Shown: one piece after another, positions 1-10,006 of the stretch
Position numbering within the stretch: position 1 is the first letter of the stretch
Layout: every line of letters starts with the position of its first letter
Source of the DNA: Chromera velia
Taxonomy: Eukaryota; Sar; Chromeraceae
Assembly (NCBI GenBank): GCA_018398765.1
Contig: JAHBMJ010005793.1
Coordinates: 1 to 64,000, forward strand
Length of the DNA: 64,000 nucleotides
Reading direction: 5' to 3'
Made by a program: the position numbers and the translations under genes
Notes under the pieces: generated by a model
What the model saw: only the letters and a program-made list of their open reading frames with translations
The model's database searches: none
Told to the model about the DNA's origin: nothing

Positions 1-464
1 GAGGGGGAGAGGGTCTAAGTTTTGTCTGGGGACGCTCGCTTTATCAAATCTCCATTTCCTGGGTGGTGGTGGGGTTGGGGGGGTCCTGATGAGTTGTGAG
101 GAAGGCGTGACGGTGCCTATGTGAAAACGTTCTAGTGTGTGGTTGGGGGATGCGGGGGGCTGCGGTTGGAGTTGGGTGTGGGTGTGTCTTTGGATGGGTG
201 TGAGGGGACCTTCCCCTGTCTGCCCGGGGGAGGGTCCAGCCTTGGGTTGGCCCCCCTCTCCCGCCGCACAACAATCCCCCAGAGGCACACGCACCCCCCC
301 CTCCTGCTTGCGGGGGGAGGAAGGGCCGGCCACCATGTCACAGGCGTTTGGGCCCCCCTCCCCCCCAGCCGTGTCACAGGCGTTTAGTTGTTCACTTAGC
401 CGTCGGACTCCCCTCCTGCTGTCTTCCTGTTGCTGGCTGTTTCTTTCTATGTCTTGCTGTCGCT

Positions 465-790
465 GGCTGTGTCTGTTTATATCTGTCTGAATCTGTGTCC
501 CTCTGTGTCTGTCTGTGTCTGTCTGCGTCTGTCTTTGTCTATCTGTGGCTACCTGCATCTGTCTGTGTCTGCCTGTAGCTGTCTGCATCCGCCTCCGGCT
601 TTCTGTGTCTCTCTGTCGCTGTCTGTGGCTGTCTGCGTCTGTCTTGTCCTGCCGTCTTTTGCCTGTCTCCGTCTGTGCCTACACTGCGGCTGCTCTGGTC
701 TGCCTTTTTGCTTTGACGACTGTCCACGTTTGGCTTTCTGTCTGTCTGTCTGTGCCTGCTTGTGTATCTGTCTGTTCTTGGATCTGAGCT
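465..790. repeat. Imperfect TGTCTG-type simple repeat
   Basis: The plus strand is a degenerate run of CTGTCTGTGTCTG, CTGCGTCTG and similar hexamer to nonamer units. The frames across it are Ser/Cys/Val-rich and probably not genes. The next 120 bases (about 800-905) are purine-rich GAAGAGGAAG repeats that encode a Ser run on the other strand. Confidence 0.7.
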
Positions 791-1860
791 AAGGGTGCCT
801 GAGAAGAGAAGGGAGGGGAATAGGAGGAGGAAGAGGAGGAGGAAGAGGAAGAGGACAAGGAAGAGGAAGATGAAGAGGAAGTAGGGGAAGGAGAGGAAGG
901 TGAGTCAGAACAAGCAGGAGGGGCAGGGCCTGGCGTCTCCGACAGCGAGTTCTCGATCCCCTTCTGGAGGGCCTCATCATCCGTCAACCCCGCATTAGAT
1001 GTGAGGTCGGCTCCGGCTGGGCTGACATTTAGTCGGCAGACTATTGGGGTGATGGATGGCCTTGCCTGCCTGTCTGCTCGCTGGTCATCGGGAGGAGTTG
1101 TGCGGATAGCTGCCTCTACCATCTTTTTAACTATCTGTGGCGTCTGGGGCTGTGCGGGCTTCCTCGGGTGCGGGTTCTCTCCCCTCCTCCATCTGGCTCT
1201 CCGCTCCTCCCTCTCCTGGATTTCCTTTTCTGCCTCCTCTTCCGATTCTCTGCGGGTTGCTGTCTTGACTCGCGCTCAGCGTTCTCTAGCCTGTCTGATT
1301 GGGTCAACCATCCCTCGTCGCAGCCCAGAGGGTCCAAAAAGTCCTTGAATCGGAAGGAGGAGGATTGGTGGTGTCTTGGGCGGGGGGGTTGGAAGGGTGC
1401 GGACGTCTGCCGTAATGAAGCTAGAGCTGGGTGGCGGCTGCCTTCGTTGCTCCGCCCTCCACTCCCTTGCTTCCTTCCTCGCCCTTCCAACCGCTTTGGC
1501 GTGTCCCTTCCTCTCCTCCTCCCACCATTGCGCCCTTTTGATTCGGCCCTGCTCCACCCGGGGTGGGTCTGTCCGGCATGCGTTTGCGGCCAGTGCTGCT
1601 GCGTCCATCCACCTCCTCTCCTTCTCTTTGTCCCTCCCCACCGGGCCCCACGCGCACACTGTGGCTGGCTGGCTGGGTGGAGAGAGCCCAGCTGTTGTCG
1701 CTTCCCACGCCCTCCCTACCGTGGGAAGGGCGGGGTAGTTTTCGTCCATCTTGTCGGGGGGCCCATCTGGCTGAGAGGTGGACCTGCAGAGGGATGCACA
1801 TGGTGGTGGAGAGTTAGCTGCCCCGCTCGGGGGGGCTCCCTTGGCTGTGGACAGGCCCAC
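679..1860 (-). other. Low-complexity reading frames, possibly the first ORF of a LINE or a broken host gene
   Basis: Two overlapping minus-strand frames look coding. The upstream part (about 1860 to 1276) is rich in Pro, Arg and Lys and holds a YPALPT motif. The downstream part (about 1263 to 679) is a charged RRESEEEAEKEIQERE-type stretch, then a segment with DDEALQKGIENSLSE, then a long Ser run. DDEALQKGIENSL matches the ubiquitin-interacting motif pattern except for Gly in place of the central Ala. A second open frame (1490-1131) overlaps the switch point, so a frameshift or an unseen intron is likely. The composition and the YPALPT motif recall ORF1 proteins of non-LTR retrotransposons, but I see no zinc knuckle or other decisive domain. 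No start is clear. Function unknown. Confidence 0.3.
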
Positions 1861-2459
1861 TTCGCTGGCGCCATCTGCCTTACTCTTTGACTGGCCTTTT
1901 GATATTTTCCGACGTCCTGGGCGATGGCAGTCAGTGGTTGAAGACGGAGGAGTAGGAGATGTTGAAGACGGAGGAGGAGACGGTCCAGCTCTCTTATCAG
2001 AGAGGTCATGTCAAGACGGAGAAGGAGAAGATTGCGTGTGTTCAGGAGACTGCGACATGGGTGCTGCTCCCTTACCGAGTCTTGATGGGTTTGTTCAATG
2101 GAGATAAAAGCAGCAACGAGGAATTCTGTGCTCAATCTGAGTGATGCGTATACGTTCGGCCCTGCATGGCCGCGTATCGGTTGCTCACGTCGCTGGGTTT
2201 GGCGGGTCCTTTCGCTCCCCCCACCGGTGTTCACGCTTCCACGCCCCTGCGCTCCTTTCGGGAGCAAAGAGAGTGGCAAGCGGACACAGGAACCGGCCCA
2301 GCAGAGTGATGCTTAGAAGAGAAACAGACGAAGACGGCAGAGATAATTGGATGACCAGATCTCCTTTATTTCTCAACCATTTTTTTTCAGAGAACTACGA
2401 GCGGGTATCTTCTTATGTCAGAAAGTAGTGTCCTTTGTGAAACCGTCAGTGTTATTTGA

Positions 2460-2764
2460 TTTTAGAATTCATAAAAATTCATCTAAATTCACTGCTTAAA
2501 AATACTCCTAAATTCCTATAAATTCACTTAATGGAATTCATTTGTAAATTCAATTTTAGAATTCATTAAAATTCATCTAAATAATTAAACTAAATTCACT
2601 GCTTAAAAATACTTCTAAATTCCTATAAATTCACTAAGTCTTGATTAAATTCATTTGTAAATTTAATTTTAGAATTCATTAAAATTTATCAAAATTCACT
2701 GCTTAAAAACACTTTTAAATTCCTATAAATTCACTTGATCGAATTCATTTGTAAATTCATTTAG
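2460..2764. repeat. Three-copy AT-rich tandem repeat (about 88-117 bp units)
   Basis: Three tandem copies start near 2462, 2551 and 2668. Each runs TTTAGAATTCAT, then AAATTCACTGCTTAAAAA, then CCTATAAATTCACT, then AATTCATTTGTAAATT. The middle copy is longer through a short internal insertion. There is no coding capacity. The stretch from 2280 to 2460 holds nothing I recognise. Confidence 0.85.
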
Positions 2765-3072
2765 ACTGAAAAGGGAATGTGAAGTCAGTTTTATAGAGAT
2801 TACACTCAGTATACAATGTTCATAACGTCTCTTTTATAATTTTAAGCTTATTATACGAGATACACCCAACCAGTTGGGTGAGTGCCTCGGGAGGCCCTTT
2901 AGGGGGTCCATAAATTTGATTGATGCACACTATCGGAGGCTTGGGCATGTCTTGTGTAGGTGCATGTATGCATAGGGCGGGGCCTGCGGGGGCCATGGCA
3001 ATGCGCATGAAGTATGCTTTTCGAGTATGCACTTGCAATTCCCTGTGAGTTACTTGAGGGGTCACATGTGCA
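2765..3072. other. Non-coding stretch beside the LINE tail
   Basis: GC-richer sequence with TGCATGTATGCAT-type motifs. A short block at about 3047-3076 (AGTTACTTGAGGGGTCACAT) resembles the block at about 4329-4358 beyond the other end of the LINE remnant. No gene is seen. Confidence 0.4.
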
Positions 3073-4348
3073 AAGTAATTGAATTGAATTGAATTGAGGC
3101 GGTTAAAGCCGGTGAGCCACTACTTAGGCTCTGGCCAACCACGGGGCATGACATGCAATGTTGGTTTGTTGACCTAGCGCATTGATCCATTAACACATGT
3201 CAACACGAACTCTCTCCAATTTGGCTATACACTCCTCAACCGCCCTCATGCCCGCCAGAGGCTGGAACGACGAAATAAGAGCGATCATCTCTCAGACTTT
3301 CTTTTCATTCTCCCCCACTCCTCTACCAGCAGAGGCAGCCACCCATTGCGCAATTTCCACCCATTTCTCAATAGGCGCGCGCTCCTTTATTTTGCTGATA
3401 ATTTTGTTAAGCTTCAGTCTTTCCTTCTCTGTGTCCGCACATTCCGTGAGCAAGTAGATCTCATCACAAACTTTTCTGCCAGAGCAAGCCGAGCAGGTTT
3501 TCTTTAGCTCCCCCCGCTGTACATAACTACCCGTCATCGCTCTCAGGAGAGGGCGGATGTTCGCAGAGGATTTAAGAAGACAAGGGGACAGTGTGCGTAT
3601 GTGCAGATCGTTTCCTGTGTCTGACGGACGTAACTGCCATTAAATTTTCCTTTCTGCTAGGAGGAGTATGGAAAGCCTCTGTCTGGAAGGGTTCTCTCTT
3701 TGGAAATCAATGAGGGCAACACGGGGATGGAAGATTCTGTCTCTATTCCTGCTGCTTTCCTGCCTTCTGGCCCATTTTCTAAGCCATTGGTTCGTCTGGA
3801 TCTTGCGACACGTCTCTTTCCGTTTATATTTCCCCCTTTTTTTTTTGTTTTTCTTGGTGTGGCTCATTTGTATCTTCAAGGAGAGAATTGTTAAGGGGTA
3901 TAGCCAGATGTTTGGTGGAGGACACAAAGAGGGCACTAGAACTAGCGATGCACGCCTCCCATACAGCCGTGGGCAAGGCGCGTTCTATAGATTTGAGAGA
4001 CTGAAAGAAGCTGGCTACCTGTTTCGCAAGCAGATAGCCAAAGGGCTCCAAACCAAAGGAATGAAGAGAGGGCGAGACAAAAAAGTTATGGAACAAACCA
4101 AATGACCAGCGAACAAAACAAGGTTGCAATGCATCGAGGCATTGAACATCTGACTACCTGAGAGGAAGGGCTTTAAGACTAAACATTGCAACGGGCACCC
4201 AAAGAGCTTTGAACAGTTGAATTCGAGAAAAAGAAGAAACGAAACCAATTGAAGAAAGAGTTCCAAACACACCCCCCAGTGCCTTTTCTGCCCATGTAAT
4301 TAAGGTATGTGCGATCGCAGTTCCGTGCAAGTTGCTTGAGGGGCACAT
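3073..4348 (-). mobile_element. 5'-truncated, degenerate LINE (3' end of reverse-transcriptase ORF2)
   Basis: Read on the minus strand, the segment from 4348 to about 3824 gives the region behind a LINE reverse-transcriptase core: a LFKALWVPVA segment (family pattern LFKALVLPVLLYG), then LDALQPCFVRW (pattern LE.LQR.FLRW), then GLEPFGYLLAKQVASFFQSL. After a frame change the order continues with LHIRTLSPCLLKSSANIRPL and the C-terminal cysteine motif CSACSG...DEIYLLTEC...ER of the zf-RVT tail, ending near 3292. The frame is interrupted by stops near 4164 and 3642 and by a frameshift between about 3936 and 3824. The likely 3' UTR ends in a short ATTGA pentamer repeat at 3076-3097. The endonuclease and the catalytic core are absent, so this is a dead 5' truncation. 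The clade cannot be fixed from the tail alone; a Jockey/CR1-like layout is plausible. Confidence 0.72.
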
Positions 4349-4650
4349 TTTGGAATTTGGGAGACACCGTGACAGACGGAGATAGAAGCGACCCCCCCCC
4401 CCAAAAAAGAAAAAAATGCGTTATGCGAGTGCTGCGATCTCAGGGCCTCTCGGCTGATCTTAGCAGAGCTGAGCTGCCCCCCGAAGCGATGAGCTAAACT
4501 CCAGGCTGTACTAGTCTCTAACTAGAGTCACTAGACTGTCAAGACAGACATGTGCTGTTACACTGCTGTACTAAACCTAGTTGCACTATATTATGACAGT
4601 CGTGTAGACCCTATTTAATGTTTTTATCAGACAAACGTACCTTTCCAGAG

Positions 4651-4765
4651 GTGAACAGGTACACGCGTACTAGCTTATGTACCAGGCATGACCAAAAAAG
4701 CTCAGCCTGAAGTGAACAGGTACACGTGTACTAGCTTATGTACCAGGCATGACCAAAAAAGCTCA
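4651..4765. repeat. 54-bp direct duplication (two copies, period 61)
   Basis: Positions 4651-4704 and 4712-4765 are identical but for one base. Each starts GTGAACAGGTACACG and ends GACCAAAAAAGCTCA. The flanking stretches 4349-4650 and 4766-5490 carry poly-C runs, a twice-used GTTCTCCCCCCCC motif (about 4868 and 4900) and short CTAG-rich sequence, but no supportable gene. Confidence 0.9.
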
Positions 4766-5490
4766 TACAGAGCACACCCCAGGTGACGGGCCAGGTCACA
4801 CCTCCTTGGATTACAGCGCAGTACACTCAACATGCATGACAGTGCATTCAAGAGTTTGCACTCAGGGTTCTCCCCCCCCGGATATGCATTTGCATTTAAT
4901 GTTCTCCCCCCCCGCAAACAAGCCCCACGCGCTACACCGTGGCCGCCGTAAGGAAGACCTCAGTTTCTGGCCAAGCTCTGATCCTTCATTCGGCATTCCA
5001 TCGGTGAGAGACTGAGGGCAAGAGGACGTTCACGGAGGGCGAGAACCAATCTCACACGCACGACGGTTTCGATCTTATCCATCTCTCTGTCACGCACATC
5101 TGCCGGCAGCATGAAACAAATGGCACATGAAGCTGTTGGGGTGCTCCAGAAGACCATCTCCGAACAGAGGGTCTGCTCTCAAGGGAAACAAGGCAAGGCA
5201 GTCGGTATATCTCGACACCCTGTTGAAGATGTGGAGTCTCATGGAGGAGAACACACAGACTCTCGCGAACCAGATCCAGAGATCGACGAAGAAAGACACA
5301 CAAGGACACACGAAGGGTGTGCAAACACTCGGGCGCATGAAGCGCAGTCAGGGGTGACGGACACAGAGTTGTTATTTTCCTTTTCCATTGTCTTTTTTTC
5401 TCCACCACGTTCATTCATTCATGCATCCATTCCTGAATTCAAGCCTTTCGTCAAAAAGAGAGCCCAAATTCGATTTATCCTTTCAGTACT

Positions 5491-7519
5491 TTAGAGATTG
5501 ACGTTGGTGGCCGTCTGGGTGACGTCCCCAGAGTCGTAGTAGGGGCACCCGTCCACATCGAGCACACGGAGACGAGCAGTGGCAGTGCACTCTGCAGTGG
5601 TGCAGGGGAAGTTGAAGCCATTGGTGAAAAGCCACTCTTCGCCAAAGACGAGATTGCCGAAGCAGTTGGGGGGGTTATCGTAAGGGAAGGGGCAGGCGTT
5701 GTTCTCCAGGCGCTGGCATTCGAGAGTCAGAGAGGTAGGAGTTCCAACGAAGTCGGTAGGGTTGCCACAGCCGACAAGCGGTCCACCGTCTTCAATTGCG
5801 CTGTTGATGGTGGCACCTGCGCGATCAATGGTGAAGATGTAAGTGTAGTTTGCGTTGGCAGGCACCATAGGGGGAATTTAGGGCGAAGTGCCGGGATCGC
5901 AGGCGAGGCCGGACGCGCATCCCTGGATGTTTAGGTCGACATTCCAAAAGCACTCGTCGTTAAGGCAGTTAAGGGGAGTGCCAAAGGGTGCGAAAGAGAC
6001 CTGGTTGGAGAAGTCACCGGGAGTGGGGCACTCAGGAGGGGGGGGGATGTCTGCACAGGAAGGGGCCACATTCAAACCACAAGTATTTAGCGTGAGTTAT
6101 TGGCAATCAAGGAGGCAAGCAGGATAGGGTAGGAAAGCACCAGTGAGGAAGCAGGCCACTGCACTTCCCTTCTAACCCATCTTGGAGGGCTCAGGCAGCA
6201 ACTGTCACCCTTGGAGTTTTTCTGTTGGAGCGCGCGCTCCAAAAACGAAAGGTAGGAAAGCACCAGTGAGGAAGCAGATTACCGCACTTCCCTTCTAACC
6301 CATTTTGGAGAGCTCAGGCAGCAACTGTCACCCTTGGAGTTTTTCTGTTGGAGCGCGCGCTCCAAAAAATGAAATTCTTTCTCATCGTGCTAAACGAGTT
6401 GTTCACGCAGAAGGGGACAGCGAAGTTGGACGCGAGATCTACAAAAACCGGGATATTCCATGAAGTGAAATTATATGACAGTAGTGCTCTTTCTCAACTT
6501 ACCGGAGACGGTCTGAGTGACAGTCAAGCTTCCCGTCACAGCGCAGTATTCAATGATAACGGTGAAGCACTGGGTCATGCCGTCGTCGAAAATCATCTCG
6601 AGCATGGAAGTGATAGAAGCGATCTCCTCATCAGTCAGGCCGGCAGTAGAGATGATATAGACGTAGTTGACGGTGAAGACTTCCTGCAGACGGCGTCCGG
6701 GTCCGGCCACCGGAACGCCGGAAGTGCACTCGGTGGTGACGGAGAGAATGTCACGCTCGCTGGATCCGGCCTGGACGATCACCTGGGAACCGGCAGAGAG
6801 CTGGTCCTCCTCTGAGGGGCAAGAGCCGTCACCCTCCAGGGAGAATGTGACCTCCAAACCATCTGCATCACAACAAGAGGCGGAAAGCTCACGTCTGGGG
6901 TCTGAAACTGTTTCGGTGTCAGACTGTATGTAAAGACGGAAACTCATTCTCACTTTCGCGTTTTCGCTGAATACCTAGCTGTGCCGAGCGTCGAGATAAG
7001 GTACGAGACAACATCAACTGACTGTTTCCGCTGTTGCCGCCCTTCTTGTCCTTCTTCACCTTGGAGAAATCCTTGGTGATGTTCTTCTTGGCGAAGAGGT
7101 CCAAGTCTCCGAAGTCGAACTTAAAGCCGTCCAGACCGAGCTTATCGACTCCAGAGAGGTCGAACTTCTCACCGAAGTCAGCGAAGGGGAGCTTCAGACC
7201 GCCATCGGACTTGTTCTTGTCGTCAGAGCCGTCGTAATTAAAAGTCCGAACTTCTCACCGAAGTCGAAGCCATCGAGCTGCACAAGCACGAAGACAGACA
7301 GGAAAGGAGGGGAAGAGAGAACAGATAAGTGTTGCGCAACACTTCCAAAAGCGGACCATCGAAAGAGCGTAGTCAGCACACAAGCGCCCGCAAGTGCAAA
7401 CATCCATGCTAAGCTACCTTGAAAGAGCCAGCCATGTCCTTCATGTCAATCATGGCATTCACCCCGCTTTGGAGGAGAGCGATGGAGGCACCAACGCTGC
7501 AAGCAACACGAACGAACAT
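5491..7519 (-). CDS. Secreted Cys-rich protein with RRLQ motif, four exons, apparently damaged
   Basis: Exons: 7418-7519, 7060-7277, 6503-6923 and 6050 down to 5878 (or 5491). The ATG at 7519 opens a signal peptide (MFVRVACSVGASIALLQSG). Donor AAG/GTAGCT and acceptor CTTGTGCAG, behind a long pyrimidine tract, join it in phase to LDGFDFGEKFG. Exon 2 is an F/G/D/K-rich low-complexity segment, exon 3 has SCCDADG, GPGRRLQEVF and a hydrophobic NYVYIISTAGLTDEE region, and exon 4 begins IPPPPECPTPG. Two defects are visible. Exon 2 is one base short of phase, curable by one extra base in the A/T run at 7240-7243. An in-frame TAA lies at 5878-5880, after which coding-like, Cys-containing sequence continues in the same frame to TAA at 5491. 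The F/G/D-rich segment and RRLQ recall the tail of the giant HYR gene at 40 kb, so a distant relation or shared secretory role is possible. Family unknown. It could be a recent pseudogene, or the breaks could be assembly errors. Confidence 0.62.
6128..6368. repeat. 118-bp tandem duplication with an 18-bp palindrome, inside intron 3
   Basis: Copies at 6128-6245 and 6251-6368 (period 123) differ at only a few bases. Each ends with the perfect palindrome TTGGAGCGCGCGCTCCAA (6225-6242 and 6348-6365). The array lies inside the intron between exons 3 and 4 of the secreted-protein gene. Confidence 0.9.
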
Positions 7520-9209
7520 CGTGGATTCTCGAATCTTCTCTCAGGGGAAGGAACGAAACTATACGTTGGCCTGAAGAATGTATTCATTCTTTCAGGACCT
7601 TCAAATACTTCACTCAGGGTATAAGCCAATTGAGAGTACTTGGTGCACTGCCACAGCTGGCAAGACTCTCTTGCGACGAAGAATCGCGACGTAGCAAATC
7701 AATTCAATTTTTGTTGCAGAGTTCGGAATGCACTCATTTTTGTCGTTAGTGCCTTGCCTAAAAGAAAATACGCGCGCGTACGAATATAGATATCGCGATC
7801 GATATCGTGGTTTTAATTGGATGTTCGTTTGTGTGCTGTGTGTACTTGGGCCTCAAATCTACTCAGATCTGCGTTGCCCTCCGAGGAAACCAATGGCCCC
7901 ACTAGGCCCCACAAAGTGTTAGCGCTTGTAAGGCACTTTTCGCAGTTGTATCGCCTCGATCGGCAATGACATGCACTCTGTGAGTCGGCATGCCTCGGCA
8001 GGGTCCATGCAGCTCATACAGGCATGATACAGCTCAATCTACTATTATCTGCTATATATAGGTGCTTATCAATTAATCATGCATTCGTTGATATTAATAT
8101 AAGATCAGCTGAGCGGCCCTAATTAGGATAATACGTAATCGGCCGTATAATCGCAGTGATTATCGCACATATGCAATCGCACCGATTTGCATGCACGCAT
8201 GCACTTGCACATAAGGTGCATTATAACGTATTTTTTATTTTAGTGGGTGCATGAGGTTTCAGTTTTATCTCTATCTGTCTGTATCTGTCTGAGCGTCATG
8301 CACGGTTTGTATCACCACTTAATTAGAGAAGAATACCTCTAAATACCTCTTAAACAACTCACATAAACTGATATGTCCATGAACCATATACATCTAGCTC
8401 GCTTCAATGCCATACAGAATAAAGGCAGCTGATCCTAGGCCACAGGAGTCCAGACACTGCAGAACGCATGCGGTTGCAAGCCTACATGTTGATTCAAATC
8501 ATCCATCAATGTCTCACACAGACACTAACCCAATTGTTTCGGTATATCCTGTTCTAGATCCTGTTCTAACATGTATTGTAGGTCACCACCTCCTGGGGAG
8601 TTCACCTACTATAAGATTATGATATGTACATAGAGACTAAAACTATGAGTAAGCACATACTGCATGTGCATCGATATATTTAATTGGAACCCTAGACAAC
8701 CGCAGAACTCAAAGTACTGCGTATAAACATTTTTTTTTCAACAGAGTAAAAACGGAAGTGCAAAAACTTTAGGCAGAAATTTAATTTTTTATCGATCATG
8801 TCGTTATAGTTCAATAATACATGGTTGTTGATAGCCTCATGTACTTTGAATATGAAATAAAACCAGACTTGATTATAGAGACCGTCTATATTTAACTGTA
8901 ATTCAGATCAATCAATCAAGTAAAACAAATAAAAAACAACCAGCTATAGCTGCATACTAAAGTATGAGCCAAGTAGTTAGAGTATAATTTTAAAAAAAAC
9001 TGAATTTTATAAATTTGGTTTTAAGATTAATCTTTTGACTCAGTTTTTAAGTTCTAGTTTCATTTAAAGAGGTTTCAGCTGCGGTTGCAAATTTATTTTT
9101 TAAATCATCGGTCTCCGGACCGGCGGTCTCCGGACCGGTGCCGACTCTCTTAGAAGTCTAGTGAGAAGTTCACAGACTAATTCATAATCAATCAACTTGA
9201 ATGAATCAA
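7520..9209. other. Gene-free, AT-rich intergenic stretch
   Basis: This holds the presumed 5' flank of the minus-strand secreted-protein gene and the 3' flank of the membrane-protein gene. It has GATATCGCGATCGATATC-like palindromic sequence near 7790, TGCATGCACGCATGCA motifs near 8190 and a short CCGGACCGGCGGTCTCCGGACCGG inverted/direct repeat near 9115-9138. No coding frame or RNA gene is recognisable. No TATA box or other promoter element can be assigned safely. Confidence 0.4.
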
Positions 9210-9973
9210 TTATCCAGCCTGAGTTCCCGACCATGACCCCGTGATGCCATTCAACGCAGCAAAGATGCCTACGTAGATGAGGAGCACGAGCGTGTAGTTC
9301 AGTGCACACAGGGGCGTACGTGGAGTCAGAATCACGTACAGATGCACACCGATCTTGTCAAGTACGTAGAGGTAGAAGGTCAGATACACCCACGCGACAA
9401 GCAACGCAACCCAAAGATCAAACAAGATTAGCGTCCGGGCATTGTAGAGGAAATCCAACAGCGCAAGGGGGAAGTTCAGGACATGAATATTCATCAAAAA
9501 GAAGCTCAGATTGAGCTTCACGAACGCTCTCCGCCCCTCTGCATCTTGAGTATAATAGATGAAAGGCACCAAAATGAGCCACCAGAGAAAGAAGGTGATG
9601 CACGCATTAGCCAGCGCAACGAACCGAAGAGCCTCGGCAAGCCACTCAGTCCACGCCAGCCACAGAATCCCACTCGCCCCTGTCGTTGCGAAAGTGTACC
9701 GGAGAGTGAGGAGACTCCATGACCACCTGCATGCGTAGATGTATGAATTTTTTTTTTTCTGTATGAAAATAAATGCGAAAGTGTACCAGAGAGTGAGGAG
9801 ACTCCACGACCACCTGCATGCGTAGATGCACCATTGTGGTGCTGCACAGCAACGCAGAGAAAGAAATGTAAGTTGCAGATTCGGAAACACGGAAGGCATG
9901 TCATTGCGACAAGAGTCGAACAGGAGTCACTGTGATGATTCAGTGAACAGATCAAGTCCATGCAGCCAATTAT

Positions 9974-10006
<33 letters not shown>

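Noticed and set aside
4418-4500. Small nuclear or nucleolar RNA in the CTCTCGGCTGATCTTAGCAG region
   Set aside because: No complete snRNA signature or C/D or H/ACA box set is present; the resemblance is only to short generic motifs.
5881-5990. A short intron removing the in-frame TAA of the small secreted gene
   Set aside because: No GT-AG pair with a pyrimidine tract around the TAA keeps the frame; the nearest candidates would be under 120 bases and would delete well-formed coding sequence.
9100-9514. Plus-strand and minus-strand frames overlapping the membrane-protein gene
   Set aside because: They are shadows of the minus-strand coding exon, with arginine/serine-biased composition and no domain.
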